Source of the DNA: Ophiura sarsii
Taxonomy: Eukaryota > Echinodermata > Ophiuroidea > Amphilepidida > Ophiuridae
Assembly: GCA_035610835.1 (NCBI GenBank)
Contig: CM069449.1
Coordinates: 9,374,855 to 9,438,854, forward strand
Direction of reading: 5' to 3'
DNA length: 64,000 nt
The notes below the pieces were generated by a model. It made no database searches. It saw only the letters and a list, made by a program, of their open reading frames with translations, and was not told where the DNA came from. Shown piece by piece: positions 10,441 to 22,699 of the stretch (positions are counted from its first letter, which is position 1; the number at the start of each line of letters is the position of its first letter). The translations under genes and the position numbers were made by a program.

Positions 10441-12447
10441 CTGTTTAGTATAAATAGATTTTTTTTAAAGTATTATAGGCCTACCAATAACCAAAAGAAA
10501 AAGGATATACACGTATACAGTGGGAGTTCATTTGAAACAAAATATCAGTCAAGTGAGGAGCAATAGTATAGTAGATATTGTAGCGGAAAACAGTGCGGAT
10601 TATAGAGGGCCTCCTTCAACAAAGTGCGATTTCGGTATGAACTAAAATTTCTCTCGCGTTGAAATCGTAGGTAAAAACTATTTTCCAGCTTCCGGCCTAG
10701 GCCAAATTGGCTACAATCCATAATTGTGGCTCATATTATTTTTATTTGGACGAGATATCAGATATTGAGTAACGTATAACATCATTATGACTAACCGGTG
10801 AAAATGAAATATATGGGAATATGGGGCAACTGGTCCTATGGGGCAAGTGGTCCGAAATGAAGGATTTTGTAATTGCATGGGCATACTGCTTTCTTTTGAA
10901 CAGTACGACTTTTGTTGAGTATATCCTTAGGTTCTACAAGCCAAAACATTTGGAACTTTGGGGTATTTACACAAGTGATATTCTCTAGATCTTTGAAGCC
11001 ACCTCCTTCAGTGACTGATTGAAAATTTACAGATAGTATGGGCGATTTATGAAGATGGATTTATATCAAGTTTAATGTACTTATATAATATGATTGATAG
11101 ATGCAACAGTAAATACATACATGCAGTACAGTCGTCTTAAGATGCTAGGTGCATATTGCATTTGATGGGTGCTAGGGATTTCCGAAATATGATTAAAACC
11201 ATGGGTTGTGGTTGAAATGACCGTAAAATGGCGCATATTGCTAACTTGGGACATTGGTGGTTTGGACTTGCGATCAATATTATCATTTAAAGACTGCTTC
11301 AACTGAAATCATTATCACGGGTATTCATTTGGTAGAGTTATTAGTTTATGAATTTGCAAATAACAAATTACAACCATTTCTTATTTTATCTAAAGACACT
11401 CGTCTACTTGTAGGACCCGAACGCCGTAATATTTGCAAATTCAAAGATACTCGCTGGCTTCAGAAATCTGTGTAATGGCTAAAAACAGAAATGCAGTTTT
11501 GCCTTTTTCTGAAATGTATTGGAGTTATTGATTATTATGACATATGGTGGTATGTTTTAAAACATTTTGGCGTAAAATTTATAAAGTCACAGACGTGTTT
11601 GAATAATATAATGTTTCATCTCGACAAGTGCTAAGTCATTTGTTGGGGCAAGTGGTCCGAAGGGGTATGGGGCAACAAAAACTTAATCAAAATTGTAAAA
11701 TTCATTTTGAAAATGAGTTGTTAGTGTCAATAAAACATGACTCGGTATTGAAATGTGAATAGAATATGAAATAATTCACATTCTTTCTAGTTCTTAGACA
11801 TTTTGGGGCATTTTGGGTCTAATACCACTATTTTCTGTTATTGAAAGATTACAGTATGACATGAAATTGCTTTAGAATGGTTCAAAACCTCGGTATTATG
11901 AATTACATTTTTATTATATTTTGAATGGTGTCTGTAAAGGTATTTGCTATGACGAAATATCATGATTTATGTATTTTGTGTATATCATATTTTATCCACT
12001 GCTTTTTGTCTATATCATATTGACTAACTTCCACTGTAACATGAAAAGCTGGCTAAATATCAAGATGGTTTATTATAAGTACTAAATGATGATTACATGA
12101 AGTAAATAAAATCATTAAAAAGGGCTATATATAGACAAATGTATGGGGCATCTGAATATCACAACCATGTAACCATTTAACTAGGTTCATATCGTTTTAT
12201 CTAATAAATGTGCAGTCGAAAATGTCGCTTGCTTTGTACACCATTAGTATACTGCTATTTACACGTTAACCACGAAAACTGTATAAAACATGGGTTTCAT
12301 GAGACATGTATACTTTTTACATGTTAAATAATATGGAAATGTGTTTGTAAAGAAAATACTGCCTAGTTTCCGTGTTGTCATTCACTGAACCTTTTTGTGA
12401 ACCTTAATGGAACAAATACGGCGTGAGTAGTACGATGTGAAATTATA

Positions 12448-12845
12448 CACGAAATGTTTGATGCCCTGCTCCAAAAATGAAAGTATTATTAAGCACAAGA
12501 TTCTTTTATATTTATTGTTTGATTAACGATAACTTCCGTGTGGCCAATTTTCAATAAGAGATACTAGCCAAGTGAAACAATTAGTGTTGTTCGGTGACTC
12601 TCATTGAAAAATACACACTATGTGTTATGTGTATATGGGTAACGGTGCCGATTGCGCTTATGAAAATGGTGGCTTAACGATGACATAATATAATGTTAAC
12701 ATACAACGAAATGTTTGATGCCCTGCTCCAAAAATAAAAGAATGTTATGCACATGATCTTTTTATATTTAGTGTGTGATTAACGAGAACATCCTTGTGGC
12801 CAATTTTGAATGAGAGATAGTGAACAAATTAGTGTGATATTTTGA
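12448..12845. repeat. ~255-bp tandem duplication
   Basis: The block starting ACGAAATGTTTGATGCCCTG at about 12448 recurs at about 12703, and both copies continue through a GTGTGATTAACGA-type stretch to a GGCCAATTTT motif. The copies are moderately diverged. Confidence 0.75.
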
Positions 12846-13702
12846 TTAAATTTGCTACGCTTTGCAGGACGCACGTTGAGCTATGGGATGGCGTACCGTA
12901 CAAAAATGCACAAACTGGATTGGCGTGGATAATCGAACTATCGAAAATGTTAAGATGACGTCATAATAAATCGAACTGTCAAACAGCCGTGGATAGTGAG
13001 TCGCCGTGGACAAGCATAGCATTTGGTCTTACCATCATCCTTAAGAAGATGGCGATTATAGAACGGGATGTATGTGAGGTCTTCAGCATACATTTTGCAA
13101 GCGTTTCATTCAACATGTCTTTCGACCCTATAAGCCATGGCAAAGTTGTCTGCGCAATTAATCTAACTCCTCTAACGCAGCGATAACCAGACCTCCTATT
13201 CTCGCTAAGAACACCGCTCTAGGGATACCGACTTAACAGCTTCCCCTCCGTCAGATTCTTGGTATCTCTTGGAGTGACCGTGTGCCCAACATCGAAGTCC
13301 GGCTTGGCCATGCCCCCCCCCCCCCCCCCCCCCCCATCATCCCTCCCTCAAGGATATCCTATGTAGAATGATCCAGATGTCTGTAAAGCGTGATGTTACC
13401 TTTGCGGCGAAGAAGAGACCTCATCTGTGGTCAGAGAGAAAGACACAAACACAAGGGAAGTATTTCCAGTGTCGCAATCCTCAACTTTTGTATGCAGCAA
13501 CGGTGCTCCACGGACATACACTCTATCTTGTTAACAATTATCCGCTGCTGTTCAAATTAACAATTTCAGTGCGATCCATGTAGGACGCATCACCATTTTG
13601 TCGTGGGCAGACAGCCTCGACGATGATGAATAACCCAAGGTGTTTTTTTACTTTGGGGGATATTTAATGACCACTTTGTAATTTTAATATACTGTAATAT
13701 AG

Positions 13703-13848
13703 ATCCATGTAAGCACAGTTCCTGTGGTCTAGTGGATTAACCAATCGCCGCGATAGCGAGAGGGACCGGGTTCGAGGCTGTGTATTTTTAAGGTCTTTGT
13801 TAATTTAATTCTCGCCAGTTTGTCCGAGTCTATATATTATTTATTCAT
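13703..13848 (+). repeat. tRNA-derived SINE-like repeat, copy 1
   Basis: Has an A-box-like GTGGTCTAGTGGATTAA and a B-box-like GGGTTCGAGGC at tRNA spacing, without a credible acceptor stem. It is nearly identical over about 140 bp to 14033-14174. Ends in AT-rich text. Confidence 0.65.
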
Positions 13849-14032
13849 TTCAACTACTCGGCTGGTATAATTTGCTTGATCCTCGCGTTTATTTAATTGA
13901 GTTTCGCTCGTCATAGATTCTGCTAGAATCATGCTTATAGGCCATCATCAATTGTTATTTTTTACTCATGTATTACGGCTGCTAGAGGCTTTCAACTAAG
14001 ACTTTGTATACATAAGTGCTCGTTCGTCTGGT

Positions 14033-14174
14033 ATCCATGTAAGCACAGTCCCTGTGGTCTAGTGGATTAAACAATCGCCGCGATAGCGAGAGGGACCGGG
14101 TTCGAGGCTGTGTATTTTTAAGGTCTTTGTTAATTTAATTCTCGCCAGTTTGTCCGAGTCTACATATTATTTAA
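14033..14174 (+). repeat. tRNA-derived SINE-like repeat, copy 2
   Basis: Second copy in the same orientation, 330 bp downstream of the first. The whole block from ATCCATGTAAGCACAG to the AT-rich end is shared, so a local tandem duplication is as likely as two insertions. Confidence 0.65.
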
Positions 14175-14376
14175 TATAATATAGTAACCTTTCCGAAAGT
14201 ATAGAGCCAAAAAATGTTTCTTTATTACGAACACTGTAAAATATGACTATGTTTATCTCTCTAGTAATACAAACACTATAAACAACGATAAAAAGATATG
14301 ACAAAGTGATGATAAATTTGGGTAATTTTGGTATCTAGTGGCTATGTAATGATCAAATCCCATCGCTACTCCTATA

Positions 14377-14459
14377 GTAGTTTCTTATGCTTTTACTAAT
14401 GTTCGTATATACACTGTATTATATATACCAACATTAGTAAAAGCATAAGAAACTATTAT
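14377..14459. repeat. Near-perfect 29-bp inverted repeat
   Basis: ATAGTAGTTTCTTATGCTTT at the left is mirrored by its reverse complement ending AAGCATAAGAAACTATTAT at the right. The arms of about 29 bp surround a 24-bp AT-rich loop. Probably a small MITE or cruciform-forming palindrome. Confidence 0.8.
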
Positions 14460-14847
14460 ACAGCCCAGAAAACATGTTTTTAGGAATCCTCTTAGATGTG
14501 CTCAGACGAACAATTTGGTATGCTTCTTAATCTTAGATTAATCGAAGCAATTTGAATTGTTGATCCCCTGTATGGCGACCATTTTGGATTTTGGGCCCTC
14601 ACAGATTCTGCCTACACTTTCGCGAGGGACACCCTGCTAACTTGATTAAATGACCTTCCTAGAAGACAAATCCAATGAGAAACGACTCGAGATGACCCTA
14701 CTAATCATCTGTCATCTTGAGCTGACACCAAGTATAGGGTTACTAATCACCATAGATGTAAACATCTACGAGGCTCACCTACTATTACATTATCCGAAAA
14801 GAGATAGCCCAATCATCACTCTTAATAGTAGAGTGGTTGCATTATAT

Positions 14848-14880
14848 TGTTGTTGTTGCTGTTGTTGTTTTTGCTGCTGC

Positions 14881-14960
<80 letters not shown>

Positions 14961-15008
14961 GTTTGTTTGTTGCGGCAGCTGTTGTTGTTGTTTTTGCTGT
15001 TGTTGTTT
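14848..15008. repeat. (TTG)n microsatellite
   Basis: Long run of TTG/TGT trinucleotides with a few TGC and TTT interruptions. The apparent Cys-rich open frame here is a by-product. It ends about 100 bp from the donor of the linker exon. Confidence 0.95.
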
Positions 15009-15108
15009 TAGGGTGATTTAAAATTTAAAAAATCGAATGCATTTATGTTTTTAGAAATGAAATGCGATATATTTTTTTCTACATACAGAACAGGAAGGTC
15101 GTATTTAC

Positions 15109-15210
15109 CCGGAACATACTCTGTAACGACATTGTCGCATGGTATGTCATCGACCTGGCTCCACTTCCCTTCTTTACTGGTTAGTTCACATCCTGGGTGT
15201 GCTTCTGCAT
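15109..15210 (-). CDS. Mosaic lectin exon 15: 34-residue linker with CTLD-like tail motif
   Basis: A 102-nt exon, phase 1 on both sides, with a strong acceptor (TTCCTTTTTCCTTTTCAG) and a GTAAAT donor. It encodes HPGCELTSKEGKWSQVDDIP-C, then DNVVTEYVP. The spacing Cys-x-Leu, Gly-Lys-Trp, Asp, Cys, Tyr-Val resembles the last 30 residues of a C-type lectin domain, but the final Cys is absent and no CTLD exons precede it. It bridges the F-type lectin and the F5/8C domain in frame. It could be an orphan CTLD end exon retained as a linker, or an unrelated two-Cys spacer. Confidence 0.68.
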
Positions 15211-16672
15211 CTGAAAAGGAAAAAGGAAATCAGTTGATGATATTGTGATCCTAGTTATAAAAGGTGTGTGTTCTGATCACTTTAGCTTTCTTTTTCATAT
15301 CAAAATATTTTGATATCCTAAAACACCCATATTTGTTCTCATTATTTCTGTAAAATCATAGTCTTATTTCTATCAGTTTTACCGATTGATAAAACAAAAG
15401 AACACATGGGTGGGTAGTTCATCTTATAAACTCCCTGAGAGCTTGGTATGTTAAACCGACTTGTTAATCAACGATGCTGTAATATATTCTACAAAATAAA
15501 TTAAATAATAATCAGAAGGAACTGTCTCCTGTTTAAAATTGTTTCAATAGTTTAAAACGCATTTTGTCGGAAATCACGTGAACTTTCACCTTCCACGTTG
15601 TCGAAAATCACATGACCTTCCATCTTATGACCAAAGTAATCAGACTTAGTCTGAAACAGCTCAAAAAGGCTTGAGAATAAAGCTGATAACGTCTCAACTT
15701 CGCGATCGTGTATAATTATGCTATCATTGACACACATGGTAAATGGTAAAAGATGACCTTTGTCCTCGAGTATCTGCGCGCGCCAACGAGATGCAAACAA
15801 TGTTTTTCTTTCATGAACTTGTTATGGAATCTTGTTGGCGCTTTGAGCTTTAAGTTTTCAAAATGGCACAAGGGCGCTTTTCGTAAAAGATTCGAGTCAG
15901 CATAGAAAGACGTGCCAATGAGATCCCATTTTATGTTTTCACTTTTCATTATGTACCCAACTGAAGGTTTCAAAAATATTGAACTTTGGTTAGGATGAAC
16001 TTGGCGCAAATGTTTACATTTTGATGGAATGCACTCTTCGCTTCATGGATAAGGGTTAAACTTAAAACACTCTACCACTCTACTACTAAACCGAAACACT
16101 CAGAGAGTTAACATTTTGGATTTATACATTCATCTGTTTAGATGATCTGAGGACTTAAAAGAAGAAGAGACTGTTAATAGTATTACACATCATCCCTACC
16201 TTGAGTAAGTAAGCCTACTTACTTCGAAAACCCCTGCCACGATTTCCCATGGCGATTCTTTAAAGGGAGTATAACATCTGCCATACCGTGAGTATGTAAT
16301 ACCTCAAAAAATCATGCCTGTTTTGTTCGATTTGTATCTGCTGAGCTTATAATACATGAGAATTACTTCGAAGCACGATTTTCCATGGCGAGTATTAACA
16401 CTTTCCTCGAGGCTATGAGTTCTACCATGTACAAAACATATTTTTTAGAAACATTTCCCAACTTTAAAAGTGTATCTCAGGAATTTCAGAACAAATACTA
16501 GTCATTATTTGTACTTATTTAAATGCATTTCACATGGTGATTCCAAATATGGTTAAGAAATGTTTACATTTTTGAAACATTTTGTGAAGTTTTGGAATGT
16601 CGCCTTACAGACGCCTGTCGCGTGGAAAGTGTTAAAGCGAGTGATATCATACCGTGAGAATAATTATCATAC
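15211..16672. other. Intron 14 of mosaic lectin gene
   Basis: No exon or mobile element with clear ends was recognised, apart from a dispersed-repeat segment at 16510-16640. Open frames at 15552-16009 on the minus strand show no domain. Confidence 0.6.
16510..16640 (-). repeat. Dispersed repeat segment (relative of 37805-37955)
   Basis: On the minus strand this shares ACACTTTCCACGCGACAGG-like text, CACAAAATGTTTCAAA, TTGGAATCACC and AAATAAGTACAAAT with the plus strand at 37805-37955, in the same order. Diverged copies of one repeat family. Confidence 0.65.
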
Positions 16673-16906
16673 CTGAACAAACGCCTTGGACTGCTTTAAC
16701 TTCACATAAGGTTAGAATCTTTCTACTACCAAGCAAATGGACACTGATGTAATGGCCTCTAAGATTGTTGCAGGCTATACTGATTCTTTGGCTCGCAGAT
16801 ATCTGGGCGTTAGTGACAGGGCTCTGACATGCCGGGTTGTTGGCAACGTCTTCGTTGTCATTTCCTATTCGTACAATGGCTCCCAAAAGTCGTGCTTTAG
16901 TGTTTC
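16673..16906 (-). CDS. Mosaic lectin exon 14: F-type lectin domain, C-terminal exon
   Basis: A 234-nt exon, phase 1 on both sides, acceptor GGTCTCTTTCAG and donor GTATGA. It encodes the C-terminal half of an F-type lectin (eel-fucolectin/tachylectin-4/pentraxin-1 fold): ARLLGAIVRIGNDNED, NNPACQSPV, ISIACNNLRGHYISVHL and KILTLCEVKA. These match the typical family strings RLxGAxVRVGN, NPxC, GRYVSV and LTLCEVEV. The Arg of ARLL is the probable second basic ligand of the fucose site. F-type lectins bind alpha-L-fucose in a shallow pocket on a beta-jellyroll. Confidence 0.95.
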
Positions 16907-19210
16907 CTGAAAGAGACCAGTTATAGTTTCAGTTCATGTTTACCTAAATCAAAAAACGCCCGGTATTACGAGGCCCACGAATGCAATGGCTCTAACACTA
17001 CACATGGGTACCTATGAACTTAACGGTTAATTGTGACAATGGACCACAACAGTCAATAGCCACGAGTGTAAATATCGACTTCTTTTCACAATATTTTTAT
17101 TTTTGAAGGACCATTTTGAAATCGCGATAATGACAATTTGCCTCAATGAAAATGGCTAAATTTGATCTCATTTTGAAGAGGAATGTATATTTATTCGTAA
17201 AAATGAAATGTTATTGTCAAAATAGTGTATTTACCTGTTAATTCTTCGCCCGATGAAATCTTAAATTTATAGTACCGAAAAAAATAAATCGAGAGTAATT
17301 TTCACATTTTTATCGTTATGGCAGAAAAAACATCCTGCACAAGAAATACTACCTATGTGTTATCCTTTCTCAATGTAAGGTTAAACAATCTTACATTCAA
17401 ATAAGTGAGTGAAGAACACGGCGTTTATAGACCCATATATTCTGCGATGCTCCTAAAATGGCCATTTTAAAATCAGACATCCACGAGGATTGACTTGGCT
17501 ATCTTATTAATTACGTCATCACCGATGAGAGGTGAACGAAACTGATTAGAGTATGCGCATTTGTGTTCTCTCAACACCGATCAGGTGATCGCCCGGCGGT
17601 ATATGATATTGTTTACATCGAAACAAGGCATTACACACATGCGCTTTTTGAACGGAATAGCGATCAATTAAAGTGAATAATTTTGTAAATTCGTCTTTGT
17701 ATACCGACAGTTCAGGCAAACGCTAATTGATAACTTGGCTTAAAATTTCATTAAACTGAATAACGAGATAGGTACAGGGCAGGGGTACAAACATATTTAA
17801 AAAAATATTATACATGTACTTAAACAAATAAATGTTGTGATTACATTTTCGCAGGATTAAAATTTTCGGGCAATTCCATTTTCGCGCGATTACATGTTTG
17901 AAACAATTGGCAGATTTTATGAAGGGGGTACCAAAATATTTAATAACATTTTTCGTGTGATTTAATTTTCGGGCAATTCAATTTTAAGAGATAGGTACCA
18001 GCTTAGGAGATGAAGGAGTAGTTCACATAACAGGTAAAAGTCGCAATATAGTCATGCTGTTACATGGTTTTTTTTAGCTGGGCATAAATTATAATGAGCT
18101 AATAATGTGCTATTGCTATGTAATATTCAATTACTTCCATCCTTCAAATACAAATGCTTAGAGTCAATATTTCCAAAATAAACAAACCTGTTGCACATTT
18201 GTGAAACCTAAACATATTGGCTTAAATCACATATATCTTCCAAATAATATGTCAACAGGCGGCAATTAACAAATAAGTCAACGTAGTCATAAACAACCAT
18301 GATAATATACCAACAAACTAGACCCAGTAAGGTTTTGTCCAAAATCATACAAACATTCAAATCTAAAAACCGCGAAAGCCGAGAACCGCGAAAGCCGAGA
18401 ACCGCTCTAGTTTCGTTCATTATTTTAGTGCCAAAAATGGGAGAAATATGGTTATGTCACATCAAAACAGGTCGAACGAGGAAAAACGGTGCATTATTTT
18501 GGAAGTTATGATAATTATGATAATTATAATAAATTAAATAAAACGGCAATATTTGATATATAGTAGGAACCCCAGAGCTCTAAATTCGGCTTTTAAATGA
18601 TTTGACCAATGACCTCCGAACATAATCCTAATTTTGTACTTTTATGATAGTTGCATTTGTCATCTACAAGAATAAATAGTCCTGCTCTTAAGAGCCTCTT
18701 GCGAAATTATGTTAATGGCAATGACTGTATTTCCATATATATTCACATTTTATGAAATCAAATAAAACACCCCGTGTTAGTGGAAGGGGTAGTATTATGG
18801 CTATGACATTTTTTGAATAAATGTCAAGTATATATTACCATATATGATATTAATGGGCCAAAACTGCTTTACAAGTTGTGATAGTAATTTATGATAAATT
18901 TTGACCACCCCTTTCCATTTCAATGGAATTTTTATTTGCATTGGTCTCAATTCGATTTGAGTTGGGGTGAGTACGTAAAGTAATGCAAAATGTATATTTG
19001 GGTGATTATCGTATACGTCGAACAAGGTAGCACACCACTAAATATTCTTCACCGAGCCCGGGAAAACCGTTCCCCGCTTTTACAGTACAAATACAGTTGT
19101 GAAAGGTATCCCGGATTTTTCTCCGGAACTATTTAGTGACGTGCTGTCACAAGTCATTTATTATAGGTATAAACCATAGGCCTGGCTCTCCACTACGTTT
19201 AATCACTTAC
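16907..19210. other. Intron 13 of mosaic lectin gene
   Basis: Contains one copy of a ~430-bp dispersed repeat (17997-18430). The rest shows no exon, RNA gene or element ends that I can identify. Confidence 0.6.
17997..18430. repeat. ~430-bp dispersed repeat, copy 1
   Basis: Collinear and in the same orientation with 41948-42400. Shared landmarks in order: ACCAGCTTAGGAGATGAAGG, GGTAAAAGTCGCAATATA, TATGTCAACAGGCGG, CATAAACAACCATGA, GAACCGCTCTAGTTTC. Both copies lie in introns of the lectin gene. The source element is unknown. Confidence 0.85.
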
Positions 19211-19300
19211 CCCGAACATCCTCTCGGTTGAAAAGTACCACGTGGTCAATGCATGTAGGTGTCACCAGATCAACAAACCACCAAGGATTTCGCTGAGTCA
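19211..19300 (-). CDS. Mosaic lectin exon 13: F-type lectin domain, fucose-motif exon
   Basis: A 90-nt exon, phase 1 on both sides, acceptor AAATTACTCAG and donor GTAAGT. It encodes TQRNPWWFVDLVTPT-C, then IDHVVLFNREDVR. NPWWxVDL and the NRxD motif are hallmarks of F-type lectins. With the His at the end of exon 12, the family's sugar-binding motif H-x26-R-x-D is exactly kept. After the Asp, the next Arg comes seven residues on (RxD-x7-R) where the canonical spacing is four, and the usual Cys pair after the Asp is absent. The exon is short but every feature agrees. Confidence 0.94.
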
Positions 19301-19733
19301 CTGAGTAATTTGTTTAAATAAAAGTTAATACTTCAATTAGCCTTTCTATAGTTGAACCAGTTCCATAGTGGTGAGAAATATGCGGATTTTTATTTCGCTG
19401 CGAATATGAAGTAAATCAACAATAAACCCGTATGCAAACCTTTAGTATTTGTACACGGGCGTATTTATTGTTTTCAAAAATGTCAGGAATTGTTTTTGGT
19501 TTTTTGTAAGGGGGCGGGGGTCAATTCTTTTTATAAATGTTCAAAATTATTGTTCAACAATCTCACATTTATTTCTCAAAAAACGTTTTATTTCCACCCC
19601 CCCCCCCCCCCCCCCCCCTAAAAATGTGTACAATTGTTTCCATATAAATGTTCAAACAATATTTCTTTGTTAAATTTGAAAACAAATAGGTCGGTCTGAC
19701 GGTCTGACCCATACAACATGATTTTTTTGTCGA

Positions 19734-19771
<38 letters not shown>

Positions 19772-21590
19772 GAAGGTACTCAAAGAGAACAAATACTCCA
19801 CTGTCAACAACAAAAAATCCCACGGGCAATCAGACGGAGAATAAGAGGGTTTTTTTCCCGGGGGGGGGGGTCACTCATTGAGATGGTATACCTATACCTG
19901 CCTTTTAGGGTGATTTTTCGCAAATATTGATTTGTTTGTTTGTTTGTTTGTTTACACGGTCGGTCCGTACAGACACACGCTTGGGTCCTGAAGGGACCAG
20001 ACTCAACCAAATTGCTCGGGCCAACCTTAAAAAGCCTATATATAAGCATGCTGGTTGAATTATTATTAAAAACAGCCACTCCCAACAAATAAAGTTAACA
20101 ATGTTGCTGTCAGCCTTCAGACTTGATAGCGATGGGGTGTTTTCGTCACAGACCAAAGCGTCCAAGTGGCATAAATTGGGTGTATTTTGAGGCATTTTTT
20201 TTGTAAAAAGCCCCCAATTTGTTCAAAATTGGGTGCTTTCCTAACAAAATTGGTATATTGATGGGTGGGCAATAGGCCCGGAAATAGGTATAGAGAAAGT
20301 CAAATATTCGAAGTCCGGCAGGCACATCCATGTACGATTTTGGCGAAAGTGCGAGAAATGTAATCAGCCAACTTGCCTTGATATTCATAAATAAGCATTT
20401 AAGGCATAAGATTGCAAATTCACATTAAAATTGATCGAAGGATTTTTGAAATAGAGCGGTTTTAATAGGCTGCCATTTGTGTGTAAAGCCTATGGGGAGC
20501 GAATTAGGTTTGTGCTCCCTAGAGCAAATAGCAAACAATCAAACCCGGCGCTGGACAAATTATTTTTGCCAATAAATAGGCCTACGGTTATTAAAGTTTT
20601 GTCTAAAATTTGACAACATTTTGTTACTTATACATAGGCCTACTACTACCAGTGTCACACTTTTACAGAAGCCCATGCATCCGAAGCATGAAACAAAGCT
20701 TTCGATAGAATACGAGAGTTAGGTACAGTTAGTAATCGAAACAAATTTATAATAAGCTTAATCCACAGATGGTTGAAACAATCGCAATCCATTGATGCAT
20801 ATCTGATCTGAATTCTGATAGTGACTAATAATAGTGATAGCATCTCTTTGAGACTGAATAATATTAATAAATGTATCGGTAATTCAATGTATCAAACGAA
20901 ACGTACAGTTCGGAATGCAGCAGTGAGCCCTATATACCATCTCATGGATTTAGAATTTGACGTAAAATAAGCAATTTGATGATAGATCGGTCGGCTGAAA
21001 ATGTGTGACGTGGCTTTTCGGGTTACCGTGACGACCAAATTTCCCTGAACCCGTAGTGAAAAATTTAAAATTAGCTCTAAATTTCTCATTTTTGCATGTT
21101 TGACTCCAAAACCTGGGTGCATGATGCTAGATGATGTTCAACATGTATGATGCATAGTTTTGTGAATTCCTCAGATTTTGTTCGTGCATGGTTTCCATGG
21201 AAACCGGTAAAATTTGGTATTTTTTAATTAAAATGGCTCCCGTGGAAACGGTCAAAAATTTTCCGGTGGCACATTAGGTCAGGGTATTGTAATCAGCAAC
21301 CTGTGTGCCAAATATCAGTGCACTAGCTCAATTTTTTTTTGAGATATCTCATCGGGAGTCTTTTCCCATTGTTTTCAATGGGGGAGATAATACTTGGATA
21401 ATCTGAGATAAGCTAAATCCACGATAACAACAATTCCAGCACGGAGTCGTAGCGCATGTCGAGAAAGAAATAACGTGTGCCGATTCTGGTTGGAATAGGT
21501 CGATTAGTTTTCGAGTATTTCGAAAATGATACTCGCCCCTCAAAAACAAAAACAATATACTCCTGTATTAACTTTCAGTTAATAGTGGAG
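19301..21590. other. Intron 12, proximal part
   Basis: Holds a retro-like insertion with poly-C (19597-19618), a GGTCGGTCTGACGG block (19690) and an (AAT)n tail (19735-19767), a poly-G run (19860-19870), and a GTTT run (19930-19952). No exon was recognised. Confidence 0.6.
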
Positions 21591-21623
<33 letters not shown>

Positions 21624-22660
21624 GCATTTTAAAACGCCTTACGATTACACCTCAAGGCGCTGTACAATAGCAAAATGTCTTAAACTACAACAAGTTATAC
21701 GCCAATACATCATAAAAAGATACATATTACACACTACAGACATAATAAAAACCATACAGTAAGGTAAACAGTACAGAGCATGTAAAAAACCTACAAGGAT
21801 AATATACAGATGCAGGAAAGAAAAATTAAAACCAAGAGTACAATGTTCTTTTAGAACCGCTATACAGTATGACAGAATTACTCATCGTCAAAAGAGTTGA
21901 ACAAGAATGTTTTAGAGCTGATTTGAAACAGATGAGAGAGTCTATTGCACGGATTTTAGCGTGCATGCGATTCCATAGTTTTGGAGCGGCGGCTGCAAAT
22001 GCACGTTACCCATATAGGTTGATGTTCGAACTGCTCTATATATGATGGTGGTTTCAAGAGTACTTCCGTGGAGGAGCGCAGTAAGCGACTTGGTTTGTAG
22101 AGAGTCAACAGTTCAACCAGATATTGAGGTACTAATCCATGGATGGCCTTAAATGTCAGTAGGATCATCTTAAAGATAATCCGTTTGCGGACCGGCAACC
22201 ACTGAAGTTGACGCAGAACAGGTTGCATATGTACACGACCTCCAATACGAGTAACTAACCGAGCGGCAGAATTCTGCACTCTTCGAAGTCTGTCAAGATC
22301 TGCGCTAGGGAGTCCAAATAACAAGCTATTACAGTTATCTAGGCGTGATATAACAAATGAATGAACAAGTTTTTTTCTGTGGAAGCCCGATGTTGTAGAG
22401 AGCAAATGATGCACTCTTGCAGACGTTGCTGACATGTTGGGATAGAGTCATTTTTTCATCAATGATAACGCCCAAGTTGCGTGCAGAGTATGAGGGGGAG
22501 ACGTTCGCATCACCAACGTTAACAGTAACATTGATCGATTCATTAATAAACCGAGAAGTGAGATGGAGGAGCTCGGTTTTGCTGTCATTGAAGCATAAGG
22601 TTATTTGTGATCATCCAGCTGTTGATATCGCTAATGCAACGTCCAATGCGGTCAACGCTG
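21591..22660 (-). mobile_element. CR1/L2-like LINE 3' end, decayed
   Basis: The minus strand encodes the C-terminal part of a non-LTR retrotransposon ORF2, with at least two frame breaks. Pieces in order are RCISDINSWMITNNLML, NDSKTELLHLTS, ARNLGVIIDEKMTLSQHV, then LVHSFVISRLDNCNSLLFG, DRLRRVQNSAARLVTR and LRQLQWLPVRKRIIFK. It ends with a 3' UTR containing a CGCCTTGAGGTGTA block and a (TTA)n tail (21591-21623), typical of CR1/L2/Rex-type LINEs. The reading frame is broken near 22585 and 22400, so the copy is dead. It is 5' truncated and lies in intron 12 in the sense direction of the host gene. Confidence 0.9.
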
Positions 22661-22699
22661 CAACTCTACCTGTTTATCTTATTTATTTATCTATTTATT

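Larger units (their letters stand above)
10441..15108. other. Intron 15 of mosaic lectin gene
   Basis: A 4.7-kb intron. It contains GGGGCAAGTGGTCC motifs (10822-10855 and 11644-11680), a ~255-bp tandem pair, two copies of a tRNA-derived SINE-like repeat, a poly-C run (13313-13336), a hairpin (14377-14459) and a (GTT)n tract. The open frames at 12989-13186 and 13368-13583 have no recognisable domain. Confidence 0.6.

Noticed and set aside
14650..15021. 123-residue Cys-rich open frame
   Set aside because: Its Cys run is the reading of the (TTG)n microsatellite; no domain or splice context.
20655..20843. Possible extra F-type lectin exon
   Set aside because: The minus-strand frame lacks GKxTxQS, NPWW or NRxD motifs and suitable splice borders; the true N-terminal exon is at 25646-25765.
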